From positions 3,385,330-3,449,329 of the forward strand of contig JAINUG010000047.1 of assembly GCA_029706075.1 (NCBI GenBank): 64,000 nucleotides of DNA. The letters are read 5' to 3'. Within the stretch, counting starts at the first letter, position 1. Each line of letters starts with the position of its first letter. The notes under the pieces are model-generated. The model was not told where the DNA came from. It was given only the letters and a program-made list of their open reading frames with translations, and searched no databases. Both the position numbers and the translations under genes were made by a program. Positions 1 through 13,200 of this stretch are shown here, piece by piece. The DNA comes from Aldrovandia affinis. Its lineage: Eukaryota; Chordata; Actinopteri; Notacanthiformes; Halosauridae.

Positions 1-1019
1 GTTTTAGATTGTGAAATGTACTGGCTTTAAGATAAACTGACTTGGAACAAATTAACCAAGTTTATTGTGATAGTTTAAATGATGGTGTATGTCTTGTCCA
101 CTTACAATATTGAAATGGTTAATCAAAGTTCAACAATTTAACTCATGTATTTCTCATGTGTGCACAGTATTGCTAAGCTATTAAACTGTAGATTTATTAG
201 AGACTGCCTGGTTGCTCAGATCAGTTATCTCCACAGTCTTATGTGATCAGAATTACATAAATGAGTTACACATAGTAAAGGTAGCTAAGCTTCCTTTTGT
301 CAGTAGATGCACACATAGTTCTGTAGAGCTATATTCATACAGAGCTGAGGCAGGATGGCATTATCATCAGTCCATGAAGATGTCCAACTCTGTTCTGGTG
401 TGGGGAAAGCCATGAGACAGAGGGGTTCTTAGCTGCTATGAGGCTCAGAATAGAACTATTTAGATTTATGTTAGAGTCTACTATGTTTATTGTTATGCAT
501 AATACATTGCAATATATCACATACTGTATATAAGACCTGTGTCTGCCTTTATCCCTAACATCTCTCATTCACTTAAAACCCCTGGAAGAAGTTTCCCCCA
601 AACAATACCATTACTTTACAGACCAGGCATTTTAATTTAGCTCTTGACATAAACTGTATGCAAACAGTCAAATTGAATTATACTTTCAGTGCTAAGAGTA
701 CAATTTTTCTTTGCATAGAATTTTCTGACTTTCCAATATCCATGATCATTTGACATCAAATGTAAAAACATAAGCAAGAAATTGCTTCAGGCCTTAAAAC
801 ATGAGTGGCTCAATAACGATTTCCTCAAATGTCACAGTCATTGACTGTAAAATATTGAAAACATTTTATTAAACCACCTTGATTGTGATGTGTCTGGTAA
901 TAATCATAAAAGCCTACAATTCATATCGGGGGTTCTTTCATGTCAACATGTGTACATGGTGAAGAGTAAGCTCACTCAAGGTTTTTTATAGTAATATTAG
1001 GTGTTTTTTTTCCAAACTG

Positions 1020-1300
1020 ATGAGGGTGCCTAAGTAAGGCATTTGAGAGCATTTTCCCACAGTTCACAGTCATTTTGTTGTCACATCCAAGGGGGCTTGT
1101 AGTGGGAGTGGAAATATTCACACGCCACCAACATGAGGCTAACAGGAGGCACAGAATGAGTTTAATGGTGGTAAATATGTAGCGGCTGTAATTTATCTGC
1201 GCCCATGATTTTTCCATGCAAATATCGATCATCATTTTCTTCCTTTGTTGCTTTTCCCAAACAAGCTTTTTTTGCCCCCTCATCAAATGCAATTGATCCT
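1020..1300. promoter_or_regulatory. Candidate conserved non-coding block
   Basis: This is a less AT-rich island in AT-rich DNA with no transposon ends and no coding signature. It holds an octamer-type ATGCAAAT at 1216-1223 next to an ATCGATC motif, plus a TTTAATGG and a GTAATTTAT motif. Such motif mixtures occur in vertebrate developmental enhancers. The assignment is inference; the sequence alone cannot show conservation. Confidence 0.2.
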
Positions 1301-2159
1301 ATAGCAGCGTAATCACAATTACTCACCTTCTTAATTGGCCTGCCCCAAATCAGAAAATGGAAACCGATCGACTGTGAGGAGATCGATAGTGTTATCAGAA
1401 AGGGGCGTGGGGGAGGGTAGAGAAGAGTAATGGGGGATCAATCGGCCTCAAACGGCAATCATTGAATGTGTTGCATGACAGTCGCTGCCCACCACTGCTT
1501 ACCTTTTGTTGAATTTGCCTGCTCCATTTAAAACTGTCAAAAGTAAAAGTAAAGAGGTTGTTGTTTATTTTGTACCTTATTTTGTACAGTATTAATCTAT
1601 TTTCTGACATTAAAAAGCAAGAATTTCTGTACTTTGGTAAGGATAAGAATTTTAGTCTGGTGATATACAATTGATCATTTGAAGATGCACACAATATCCA
1701 CTTTTACTTTTATACCATGTTAAATAGCCTTCCAGAGATCTTTCTATCCTTTGGTCTTTATATTTCATTAAAGCAATTACAAACAAAAATGTATTACTGT
1801 TTGGAAAGATAAATGACGCACATATTCCATCTTGTGACAGGATTAGTCTTTGTGCTTGCAGGAGACCTCACCTGGATTAATTGATGAGATTTAGTATATG
1901 TGATTTCACTCAAAGCCCACTTGGAACAGTTGTCAATAACGCCTACGTTGACTTTGCATAGACCTCCCCTGAACGGTTTGCGCTGGTTTAACAGAACAGC
2001 TGATATCTGGTCAATGGGGAGAAATCCTCTTTGCTGAAAGGGTCAGAGGGCATTCGTAAAGAGAGCTGTTCTGTGAGAGACAGACAATAAGAGAGACGCC
2101 TGCTAGGGACACAGGAACAGAATTGCCCAAGGTCAACAACAGGGCTTAAAAAATACATT

Positions 2160-2440
2160 GCATCTGAATGCTTGAATCGCGTTTCTTCTTTCTACTTATG
2201 AGAGGTTCTCTACCGTAACCGTATCACCATTTCAAAGCGTTTGCGAATGTGTATAGGGTTTGTGCCCCGCATGTCCTTCCGATTGGTGTGAAACAGCTAA
2301 TTGCTCAGTTGCGGATGGCAATGGCAGGCTGTGTGGCGAGTGTGCCCCATTATAAGTGAACCAATGGGAGATGCTAGTGGCCTCTAATCAAGGTCAAACA
2401 ATAGCCTGACAGCATACCAGCTGGCTAATGACTGGTCTTG
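2160..2440. promoter_or_regulatory. Candidate conserved non-coding block
   Basis: A compositionally balanced island without long frames or repeats. It contains a CCAAT-type box in 'gaaccaatggga' near 2359 and several short homeodomain-like cores (ctaattgct near 2298, ctaatcaagg near 2385). The regulatory call is inference. Confidence 0.18.
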
Positions 2441-3939
2441 GGTGGCCAGATGCAAAAATGGCATCCATGATGATCCCCAAAACACTGCCAGACTAGCAGA
2501 GGCATTTTTGTGTCATCCATTTGTGTAGAGGCATACACACACACTCTCACACTCATGCACACACACACACATACACTCTTCCTGATGTAGGATCAGGGGT
2601 ATAATCAGTGAGCAGTCCATCATGTTTAGGATGTGTGCAGACAGTGAAGAGCTCTGGGGGAGAAGTAGACACCATCTCTCCCAGTGGAGCCAGCTTGTTC
2701 CCCATATTACCCGCCGATGTGTCCGCTTTACAAGAAATATTGTAAAGCTATACACTAAATATAAACTAATAACATACACAGTATGTTCCTGTCATATGAA
2801 AAGACAAATTAAGTGCATTTTTCATACCACCAATTTACTCTATATCCATGTCCATGTAGGATCAGTGCTTTGTTTCTGCATAGTAAAGCTATTAGAAATA
2901 ATAACAGCATATCAAGCAGTGGTGAGTGAGTGTGTATTAAAATTATAAGTATCAATACATTTAGTGCTAACAGTAAAAAGTCATTGTTATCTTTACCCTG
3001 TGGTCTTATATGTGTTCATAATAATGATGTGGTGTTCTCTGGATGGTTGGTCCTTAGCTTGCTTATAGTTTAGTATGAAACTAGGAAGTATGTACAGTTC
3101 TTCAAATTTTATGTATATGTATATGAAGTATGTGTTCGTATGTGATGGTGCTCACTATATATACTATATACAAATCATTTCATATACACATTTTGGAATG
3201 TGACATAACATTTGAAGAAACCTAATGTGAGAAGAGACTAAGATGAAGAAACACAGGGCCAAGTTACTTGAATGAATGTAGGAAAATATGGGTAACATTG
3301 CTTGTTGGGTGCTTGTTTAGTTTGTGTAAAATATGTTGGTGAAAGTGTAATTGGTTTGATATCAGCAATTTGGTATACAGACCAATTATGGAATTGTGTT
3401 TTACAGAAACACAAAGAGTATATGCTTTGCTTTTGGGTAAGGGCAACGTCGCTGTGAAATGAACAAATGTGTTTAATGCTGTATATGGAGATGGTAATAA
3501 ATAATAAAGTGAACGTTTATTGTGTGGGAGTCTGAAGCGAGGGTACATATAGTCATATAGATCGTCTTATCTTTAACATATTGATGGTGGTATTGGTGGT
3601 TCTATCCACTTTATTATGTGTCGTGTATTTCATAACGCATCAATTTGTTAATGCAAATAAACATGCAGCTGAAGTTAGCTAGGTACCTAACCAGTTGGCT
3701 GCTGCTGTTAGTCAGAATAGTTATGTCTGACAGATGTATGCACTACTGTCATGACACAAATACATCATCTCATTTTAATGTATTGGTTGTGGTAACGCTA
3801 CAGAAGGTCATTGTTCTTTAAACTGTAGATGTGGGAAGTTCTTCTCATTTCCTTCTCATGTTGAGTCCAGAAAACAGGGAGCAATAGATAGCTAGCTAAC
3901 AGTATAATTTTAACCAGACAGCTAGGAAAGCACCCTGCT

Positions 3940-4105
3940 GTTTTTTTCTTTTTTCTTTTTTTTTCTTTTTATTACCCACCTCCACCCCCCCTCTTCAGTT
4001 CATGTAAAAACTTTATTATTTCATAATTGTACTTCATTTCTTTTTTTTCTCCTTCTTTTTTTCTCTTCTTTACCTTCTTTTTTCCTTTTTCTCTTTTTGT
4101 ATTAT
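3940..4105 (+). repeat. Polypyrimidine (T/C-rich) tract
   Basis: About 165 bases made almost entirely of T and C runs, broken only by short A-containing patches. It reads as a low-complexity pyrimidine-rich tract, with a purine tract on the other strand, and has no open frame. Confidence 0.8.
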
Positions 4106-4178
4106 TTTATTACAAGACAGATGTGGCTTTCTAGCTGGCTACATTAAGGTTTAGTCCAGGGTGTATGGCCTGCCTTAT

Positions 4179-4276
4179 CCTCCTAAGACCGTGCGTCCTC
4201 ATATGGGGACATAATATTTCCAAATAGCTCGGGGAATTTAAAAATGCATACCAAAATAATCTCAGGTCTCAGGAGG
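4179..4276. mobile_element. TTAA-type MITE, about 98 bp
   Basis: The left end CCTCCTAAGACC and right end GGTCTCAGGAGG are near-perfect inverted repeats. The left end is preceded by TTAT (4175-4178) and the right end is followed by TTAA (4277-4280), consistent with a TTAA target duplication carrying one substitution. TTAA duplication is typical of piggyBac and Kolobok elements. The element is far too short to code for a transposase, so it would be non-autonomous. Confidence 0.6.
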
Positions 4277-7160
4277 TTAAAGTCACTATTTGGAATGTGA
4301 GAGTTTTAAATTGCCTTACTAATGCTAAAAATTATTGTGGAACATGCTCAACTCCTCATTTAATTAATGTAAAATATCTGTATGGTGCTGCTGCCTAACA
4401 TTGAAATGCAAGTACAAATGTTAGGAAAAGGCCATTTTGTTGATTTATTCAATTTTCTTATTATTCAACCACAGAGAATCACTCAAATGTTTCAGCTCTT
4501 ACTAATGATGTCTGCTAAGCAAATAAATCATTTCATGTTTTTTAAAGTCTTTAATTGTGAGCACCCTGTATCCTTTTGCAGTACAACAGTTGACAACAAT
4601 CCAATGTGTTAAATTAGCAAACAGTGTATGAGCTGTTTCTACCTATCACCATGACCAATCAGAGGGCAAGGAGAGATTACAATGCAACAAGGAGACTCCA
4701 CAACAAAATATGAATCAGGTATCCACTTGATCTCTGTAAATTCTTAAATACCCTTTCTTGTTCCCTTTCCTCTTCCATCTTCCATGTTGCCCACCGATTT
4801 ATGTTTCTGCCTGTAAGGTGGAGTTTGCTATAAATTTGGCTCCCCTTTCTTGTTCGGCCTTCTCCGTGGGTGCTCGGGCCCCGGAGCACCCACGGGATCT
4901 TCCATGTTGCCAAGCCCACAATGTTGCCCTTATTATTTTCCTAGTTCTACTGCTTGGGTTTGGTCCCCAAGATTTAAGCCAACAAAAAGTATATGATAAC
5001 TAGTTCACAGAAAAGTGAACAGAACGTCTCTGTCTCTGGCAGACTGAAAAGTTATTTTCACTTCTTTGTGATTCTGCTGCTCCCATGATCGATAGAACAG
5101 AACCATGAGCACGAGAGCCATGGACACACCCGTCAGGGCAGCCCGCATTCTCCACAGACCCGTAGCCAAAAAAGCCCTTTCACTTCTGCCACTTTACCTT
5201 CATCGTTGTTGATTATTTGACTGAATAAATGTGGCAGCTGCGTGTTATGTCTAACAGAACAGAAAGGCTACTCCAAATAACTCTATTTGAAAATGTGTTT
5301 ATTTGAAATATTCACAAAGATAGGCAGTCCTTCTGGCTTTCTGTATTCCTGGTGTGACGTAGAATTTGAGGTTAGCAAACATGCTACATGCTCTTCCAAA
5401 TCCCTATGCACCCAAAACACACAAACGAATGCCGGCTTGTTTTTATAGGCGTATGCGGATGTCGGAGGCTCAGGGAGTGATGGCTTATCTGTGGGCTGGA
5501 CTGCACTGAAGGATTCTCTTCAGAATTCCCTCTGGGCGAGAGGAAAATGCAAGAGTCCATTTGAGTCAAAAGGGGAAAAGACTGCTTCACTGCCTGTGCA
5601 AATGCATATTCCCTGTCGCCAGTGTCTGTCATGCTTTCGCTCTCAGGGAGCTGTGTTGATATCAGCTGTATTTACTACACAGTTAAACCTGTTCCATTGG
5701 CTGACTGTAAGCACTGTCTTTGATTTTAAAAAAAACACAATTTAATAGTAGAATTTTTAAAAATATTTTTTGTATTTTCCCATATACGCATACAGGATTA
5801 TTTTGAAATTTCACCAATTGAAATTTGTGACTGCCAGGACATTCCTGTTCACCTCTTTCATCTCTGTAAATGGATTGTACCATAAAAAAGTGTTAAGTAA
5901 TTCAATATAATTAATTATGAACATTATTAAAGTGAAGCTATCAAGCACATCATTCATTTGTTTTTTTTAATGTCTGGAGTCTGGCGGAGCTCTGTTATTT
6001 GTTGTTCCTTTAGTGCGGACACATAATTATATAATTATAATTATATATAAATATATGAACAAATAATATTAATACTGGTATTCTGATCTATACTATTAAA
6101 ATTTTCACTGTAAACATATCTGGCATTAACCATTCTTTGAATGCACAAGGCCTGTAGTTACAGCAAAACTCGGTCTGAAAGGAAAAGCACATGCCATTTT
6201 TTGGCCTTTTAACTACCTTAAGCAATCACATATGATGCTCTTTAATTACAACACGCTTTCTCCCTCCAAAGCTTCTTTCCCAGTTCAGCAATCGAGACAA
6301 TGCATTTGCTTACCGTGCTTCTCTGCTAAGTGTTCTTCTGCGTGTAAATTAATCTTGATTCAGTTTACACTGTCATGCTGAGTGGTACAAATTGCCTATA
6401 GCAATAAAACAGCAAGTAAAAAAAAAAAAATTCCGCCTCACTTGATAGGATGTTACTCTGTCCTATGCCAATACATTAGCCACAGATAATGAATCTTCTG
6501 TGAAATGCATGGTATAGTTGATTTTTAATTTTACATCAATGGAGCAGTACCTTGTCTTTTAAAGCCCAAGTTAGACAAACCATTAATGACAAGAGCGTTA
6601 AGGTTAAATATGAAGCAATGCATTCGCTTGCCTGAGTGCTATCCATCTTTCCATTTGCAGGAGTTCGACAAATGTACTGGCTTTGTGCAACATTTCCTTT
6701 AATTGCGAGGCTGGAGAAAGCAGGCTTTTAACATAAACATAGTTACATTCATTTATTCAGCATTTGCTCCTCGACAGAGCTTAATGGAAAAGGTTTAAGC
6801 CCTAAGTGAGCACACACAAATCTCTTACTGGCGTTGTGTCAAATATAAATAAATAATCAAACACAGAGCTAGAATAAAGTACAATTTTGCTTTGCCAATA
6901 TGCCATTTATGGATTATAATTTTTTGTAGTTGTAAAAAATTGTCTATTAAGTATACCTATTTGGGATAACATTTTTGCTTCTATGGAATTATCTTTTTTA
7001 ATTCTGGGCTCATTCCCAACATTAATTCAATGATTAAAGTTAGAAATGATCAAACTGGTAATGGTTTGTTAGTTATTAAAGGCCGGTTGTTTTACATTTT
7101 GTCAGGCAAAGTGCAACATAAACTATCAGCCATAATAGTATTAGGTTTTATGACTCATAT
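4277..7160. other. Unique non-coding DNA
   Basis: No gene is visible. A short region at 4745-4915 carries two copies of a 'cctttcttgttc ... cttccatgttgcc' arrangement and a strong hairpin (listed separately). Around 6740-6790 there is a weak trace of a SINE or LINE tail in reverse orientation, too degraded to call. Confidence 0.55.
4864..4895. repeat. Strong GC-rich hairpin
   Basis: The arms are a perfect 12-bp inverted repeat (CCGTGGGTGCTC against GAGCACCCACGG) around a GC-rich loop. It sits between two copies of the 14-mer tcttccatgttgcc (near 4778 and 4898), so it looks like part of a local duplication. No function can be assigned. Confidence 0.6.
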
Positions 7161-7164
7161 CCAA

Positions 7165-7334
7165 GCCTGGATTCAATACCGTCCATACCTTGGCTCCCAA
7201 TGAAATGGAATGCTATAGTTTTCTTCACAAACACAGTTTTGTAACTTTATCGATCACCAAAACTAATTTATAAAAATAATGCTTGGATTTATTTAGTAGT
7301 AAAACCTAAGACCAAATGTTGATTGAATCCAGGC
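7165..7334. mobile_element. Small inverted-repeat element (MITE-like), 170 bp
   Basis: The 13-mer GCCTGGATTCAAT at 7165-7177 is matched by its exact reverse complement at 7322-7334. The interior is AT-rich and non-coding. Target-site duplication is unclear, so the superfamily is left open. Confidence 0.5.
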
Positions 7335-8960
7335 CTTTGTCTCTGAACCACCTTTTCAGAATTATATTGATCTGGGATACGAATATTATATTTACATGTT
7401 GAATATGAGCATGTGTTATTGAGAATAACATCTAATTAATGACCATTTCATAACCTCTACAATATATGCTTCATGTCCTAGTAATATGAAAAAACACACT
7501 GCATACATTCATTGCATGAATTTGAACAATACACTATTTGTCTCAAAACTTTTGTTGCAAGGCGTAGTAGAGAGATGGCACCTGAAATGGCTTTCGGTAT
7601 TATAGTAAGGCTACACAAATGTTTAAAAACACTTACATGTGTAATTAGTGTACACAGTATGCGCTAATGAGCTTCCTCCATTGCCATGCATAAATTAACA
7701 CCTGATCGATGATTATTCCTTATTTTCCCTCTGCCACCCACGCAGTCCTCATTTATTAATGTTCCTACTGTTCTGTCTTTCCCTAATGATTTATTTATGG
7801 TGATGATAATGACAATAAAAATAACAACACGTACAACAACAACAATTATAATTAGAATAATAATAATTCACAAATCACAATCATAATCATAATCAAAACA
7901 ATATTACAGTCATAGTCATAGTGACAGGCAAAGCTTGACAACATACAGTGGAACCTGAGATATGGTGGCATGGGAATGGAGGTTTTTCAGAACCCTGAAG
8001 TATTGAAATCTTTGAAAGTGAGGTGAAGATGCATCAACTTTAAGAATGAATCCATTATTGATTTGAATTGTATACATACATTAGGCTATGGTAGCCTTAT
8101 GCTTTTTAAGTAGGCTCTCATTGTGGAGCTATTATCCTTCATTTAAATTAATAACCAATAAACAAAACTGTAGTAACAATAAAGCAGAAATCAGGATTTC
8201 ATTAGAACATTATTTTTTTCTATGTCGGCATTCCAATTGATACTTCCAATTGACTTTCCCACATTGTATTATTTAACAATAGTCCCTTTTTGATGGTATT
8301 TTGAGTTATTTTTCAATAGGTTGTGTAATTCCTTTTTGTTTAATGCTCGCATCACTGATAATATGGATCTTCTTATCTCAGAATGTTCAACTGGAAACAC
8401 TTTACAAGCTACAATAAAATGTTCAGAAAACTAAAAAGGATATTTCACTGCACTAAAATGACAAATCAGCAGGCATTTGTATAACAGTAATTTGATTGTA
8501 AAATGCATATGAGGAAACCTTGAGAGATTTAGACACAGAGGCATGAGGGCAGTAGGCAGAAATCAATGGCACTGAATGGGAGGAACCCCAATACACAGCC
8601 TCGTATTTCATCTCAAATAACCGATAGCATAAACGTATCCAAGTCATCAATCTCTTCCCTGTTCTATATGTCAGTGAAGGAGGTCTTCTACTTGTTTCCT
8701 CTCTCTTTTGACTCTGATGATAACACCCTGTGTGACAGCTTGCGTCTAAAGGCTGCAGGCTTCAGGTCTCTATCCTGCTATGAAAAGGATTATAAGGCTA
8801 TGAAAGCTTATGCACCATGGAAGACTGAATGGGGAGTGAACAATCTCATTTTCAATTAATGGATGCCCCCCCCATTTTTTCTTTTTTTTCCACAATGTTT
8901 GCAACATTAAAATAAAATAAAAATACAGGTAATCACAAAAAAAAGAGGCAATCATCAGTT
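7335..8960. other. AT-rich non-coding DNA with simple repeats
   Basis: It contains an A-rich CAA/ATAAT/ATC low-complexity run at about 7800-7925. A fragment beginning 'acagtggaacctgag' near 7945 resembles the end of a mariner or Tc1-type element but has no partner end. Nothing else is recognised. Confidence 0.5.
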
Positions 8961-9049
8961 GTGCCTCTCAAGTCACCTCTGTGTCAGCAGCTCCAATGCA
9001 AGGAGCTGCAGCTGAAGCATTGGTATTCTTCCAATGCCCTTGGATGTAA

Positions 9050-9352
9050 GCAAATGACAGTTTTTTACCTCTAGGCAACTACAAGAGAGTTAGCTACAAT
9101 CAGAAGAGAGGTGTAACCCTCTCTGATGATGACTGGCAGCTTGTTTGCACCTGGCGTATCATTGAGATTGTCATTGGTAACCGAAAGAACACTGACTGGC
9201 TGGCTGTTGCTTCTCCTGATCGGATGAGGCCAGTGGTAGTGGACTCCCAGGCAAAGTCAGCTAATGTCAGTGCTGAGCCTCAAACCTGCATCTGTAGGGC
9301 CCAGCCTAAACTGCGCCTTTATCAACATAGCCATTCAGGAGCCCACATGTGA
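9050..9352 (+). pseudogene. Unrecognised exon-like open frame
   Basis: An uninterrupted 100-codon frame runs from just after a stop at 9047-9049 to a TGA at 9350-9352. It has no early ATG; the first is deep inside. A pyrimidine-rich tract followed by CTAG at 9071-9074 looks like a splice acceptor, which would start the exon at 9075 and leave about 92 codons. The predicted peptide has mixed, globular composition, with motifs such as DDDWQLVCTW and GNRKNTDWLAV, and the stretch is GC-richer than its surroundings. I do not recognise the protein. It could be a real 3' exon, a retrotransposed pseudogene, or a transposon remnant, since it lies just upstream of a possible hAT end at 9516. Confidence 0.35.
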
Positions 9353-9515
9353 TGGGTAGCAAACAGGGAAACGCACCCCACTGATATGCTGTCACACCCA
9401 CAGAGAGCGATTGATCTGATCGGATCAGAGCCCTGAAAGCTCTGCTGATGATGGACCCAAACGCAGGACACATCCCATCAAAGGAATGCTAACACAGACT
9501 GTGGCAGTCTCAGAG

Positions 9516-10229
9516 CAGGGCTGTCTTTGTGGGGTGGCAACCGGTGCGAGGGGAAAAATTAATTTAAATAATAATTATCGTTATTAGGCAGCATGGTGGT
9601 GCAGTGGATAGCATTGTTGCCTCACAGAAAGAAGGTCCCGGGTTCAAATCCTGGCTGGGGCCTTTTTGTGTGGTTGTTCTCCCCATGTCCACATGGGTTT
9701 CCTCTGGGTACTCCGATTTCCTCCCACAGTCCAAAGACATGCATGTTAGGCTAATTGGAGATTCTAAATTGCCTGTAGGTATGAGTGTGTGAGTGAATGG
9801 TGTATGTGTCCTGTGATGGATTGGCAACCTGTCCAGGGTGTATTCCTGCCTCTCGCCCAATTCATTCTGAGATAGGCTCCAGCCCCTCGCGACCCTGACC
9901 AGGAATAAGTGGGTTAGATAATGTATGAATGAATGATTGAATCTATATTAAATAATATATATTAAATATATAGGTTATGTTTGTGAAGCATACCCAGACA
10001 CACGCAAATGTATATAGCCTAAATGGCCAATTGGTTCGTGTGATGTTGTAGTTTGTAAAACTTTAGCTCATAATTACCAGAGCCTATATGATAGCTACTA
10101 TGTAAGCCTACGATGGGTTGGCTATTATAAACAAAGCAGTTGCTAAGTCTATGATATCATCACGTTAACAGCTAGGCCCCACATAGGTTGACTCGCCCCG
10201 GGCCCCACCCACCCTTTGAGACGGCCCTG
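9516..10229. mobile_element. Possible hAT-like relic hosting a SINE
   Basis: The left end CAGGGCTGTCTTTGTGGGG at 9516 and the reverse complement of the right end (CAGGGCCGTCT..., ending at 10229) are similar, as hAT terminal repeats usually are. The flanking 8-mers do not match, so the duplication has decayed or the pairing is wrong. A SINE lies inside. The interior is otherwise AT-rich and non-coding. Confidence 0.35.
9587..9941 (+). mobile_element. tRNA-derived SINE, copy 1
   Basis: A tRNA-like head (a gtggtgcagtggatagc A-box region, then B box GGTTCAAATCC at 9641-9651) is followed by a long body and a short 'gaatgaatga' tail. It is the same family as the copy at 54867-55232. SINEs of this type are transcribed by RNA polymerase III and mobilised by a partner LINE. 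This copy has several B-box and body substitutions, so it looks older than the second. No target duplication is visible. Confidence 0.85.
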
Positions 10230-13200
10230 AACCCCATCCCTTCAATTTTGACTTCAATCAAATATTCATCTTAAGGCTCAAGAAACACTGCTTATATGTG
10301 ACACAGAAACGACATTCTGAAGGATGCAAAAAGTTGAAAAAAATGTTTTTATGATTTTATTATTTCATATGTCTCTCTTTTTACTCATAATTGTAACTTT
10401 CTCTTAGATTGACTGTCTTCTCTTAGATTGGCAATTATTTGGATTATCTATATCTTCATAGATTATAGAGTACTTAAAAATATATACAATAATAAATACA
10501 GAGAGGCTCCTACTTTAGTTTCACCAGCAAGACACAGGGACATTGTTTAAAAACATAAAAACTCAGCTCAGAAAATTGAAGACCTCTAGCCTGGCTATCA
10601 ATTAATAGCTAGATACATTTTTCTAAAAACCCCAATTTTCATTGCAATTCCAATTCTATAAAATTCTATAACAATTTGACAGCAAAATATACTTACACCA
10701 AAATAATGTGGAAATTTATTAAACTGAAAAACAACAAGGAATATCTGTGCTTAAAAAGGTGTATTCATAACATTTGGCAGCAGTGCATCACTGTGGAGAC
10801 TGCAAGGGGAAGCAGTGAAAAATACATTTGAAAAGAGCAGGCAGTCAGCCACCAGGCTCAAATTGTTTGTTGTTACATTTAATGGTTGTCAGGAAATAAT
10901 TGCTTAATGGTTGGCTGGTGTGCCAGTGCTCCTGGTGAGTAGGAATGTATAATTGTCTTCATTTAAATATTAGTTTCCATTGTACAGAGTACTAGAACAG
11001 TACATTTGTTACTTACTGCTTTTTCATGCCCAAATGTTTTTTAGTCCATCATTGTATAAATCTCACATTTATTGTGTAAAATATTCTGCCAACAATAGTT
11101 TTTAGCATGAGTGTTAAAGCATTAATAATATATGTGTTTGAAATGCATTTATTGTGTTTTTCATTTACTCCAATCCTGGAAAATGCTTTAATATGATGTT
11201 TTTTAAGTTACAAATCTGTTATCAGCAATGTTTTTTATGTAATATTTTTAATATGTTTGCGGAAGTGAGGATCAATAACAGTATCTTGTTCCAGAACCGT
11301 ACACCACAGAGATTTTCTGTTTGACCACAGAGGGGCAGCACTGCTTTTCCTCACAATTAGCATCTTGAAGCCACATATTGATTGGCAAAAGATAATCTGG
11401 TAATAAATCAAAGGATGTATAAAAATAGGAGAGAAAAGGTAAAAAACACAATAATAATATTGTTGTAATTATTAAAGCATACTTTAGTTTTGCTGAACTT
11501 TTTAATACATTATTACAGTTAAATCACTTAAATAGGCTAAAATATATTCATATAATCTATACAAATATATTCATATAGTCTATATAAGAGTGTGGCATGG
11601 ATAATACAGGGTGAAATATATATTTTTAATTTAATTAAGTGAATAACTAAACACAGGTAAATATATAGTGAACATTAAGCACACTTCTTTTGAACAATTT
11701 TATATATATGCGCTGGTTGACTGCGGCCCTCATTACGTTCGTTGTGTGGCCTCATTACACATTTGTCAACTTTAGGCTAATTATCCCTGTACAGCAAGGG
11801 AAGGAAGCCGCATCATGCCCTAGTCACTCTTCCCTAATAGGATTGTGTCTGCTTCGGCTGCCTTTAATTGAAGGTTCCGTGTCAAAAGGGTGTAAGCCCG
11901 ACCGGGCTTTTGTCACAACTGCTGGTTGCCGTTAAGATACAAAGTGAAAGGATCAAGCCAGGATTAGCTGAATTAAGGGGTGACCAGAGGGATCAAGTGA
12001 GGCTGTTCTGCAAAGTTCATTTCGTCCAGGCAGCCCCCATTATAAGGTAATCTCCCCTGGTTCATTACAGGGAATTGCAGTGTTGCAGCTCTTAGTAAAT
12101 CAGATATCAGCATACTCTCTCAAGGAATTGTATGACATGGTTTACCTTCTCATAGGTGATAAGCCTTTCACAATCCACAGGCCAAATGGTACGTAATTTT
12201 ATACCCCATTTGCGATTAGTGATTAAAAGGAATAAAATGTCTTTAATGACAATGATTTGATTTAACTGTGCTATATTAAGTTCGATAAAGGCATCAGAGT
12301 CCTTTGTTTCAAAAATATGTACCTATAAATTGACAATACAGTTGTGTTAATGTAGAAATTATTATTATTATTATTGAATGAAATAGACACATCTTCAGGT
12401 CATATAGCTTAACTGTAGTCTCTCATTGTCTCCCTGACTATTTAGACTTAAGATGTAATGATTCTTATTTACCTCAAACATAAGCTTAATCTCTGCCTTG
12501 ACATTTTTGTTCTTGGCTTATCAGAGCTCTATTAATTACTTGCATTTTGTGATTCCATTTCAACGTATGCAATATTATGCTTGTGAAGTGTTGAACTTGA
12601 ATGTTTTGTGTTGAATGCTTGAATGTTTTATTTGAGACAATTTCATTATACTACATTCACTGTAATCGATGTTGCTTAAACTGTATAAATATGTATGATA
12701 ATAGTAATAATATTTGCATTTGTTCATAGAGCATTCTTTTAAAATGGTTTGATAATGCTTTGTTTGTGATTTGCAACGTTTCCTATAATATTTATACTAT
12801 ACAGTTGAGCCTGAGTAAGATAAAAACCAGCAAACAGTGCATTTCAAACATTACTGAAGCAAGTCCGCATGCAAGTCCTTGCCACATAACAGAACTGCAC
12901 CAAATCCTGGTCATCTATTCTAACCTCATATGTCGGTTTAAAAACTCCTAACACTGTCTGCTCAGTGGAAGGTATGCTTTGGCAGCTTCAAAGGAAACAG
13001 ATTTACACAAAGCAATGCAGGGCCATAGGAAAGCCATAGCGGTGGTGGCTTCGCAAATCAGCCGGATTACCTCCCTGAGTCTGAGGATTATATTTTCCAC
13101 TTCCTTGGCACGCAATTAATGCTCCGTTTAGCATCGGACCAGAGGAATGCCTACGAATACCAATGCCCCAATAAGAGGTGACTGTCAAACATAATCTCAT

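Larger units (their letters stand above)
1..3930. other. AT-rich unique non-coding DNA
   Basis: No reading frame here has protein-like composition, and I recognise no transposon ends. An imperfect CA repeat lies near 2531-2575. Two less AT-rich islands (about 1020-1300 and 2160-2440) are listed separately. Confidence 0.6.

Noticed and set aside
11690-12050. Two overlapping frames of 81 and 60 codons
   Set aside because: Different frames over one island, no splice signals and no family match. A non-coding island is more likely.
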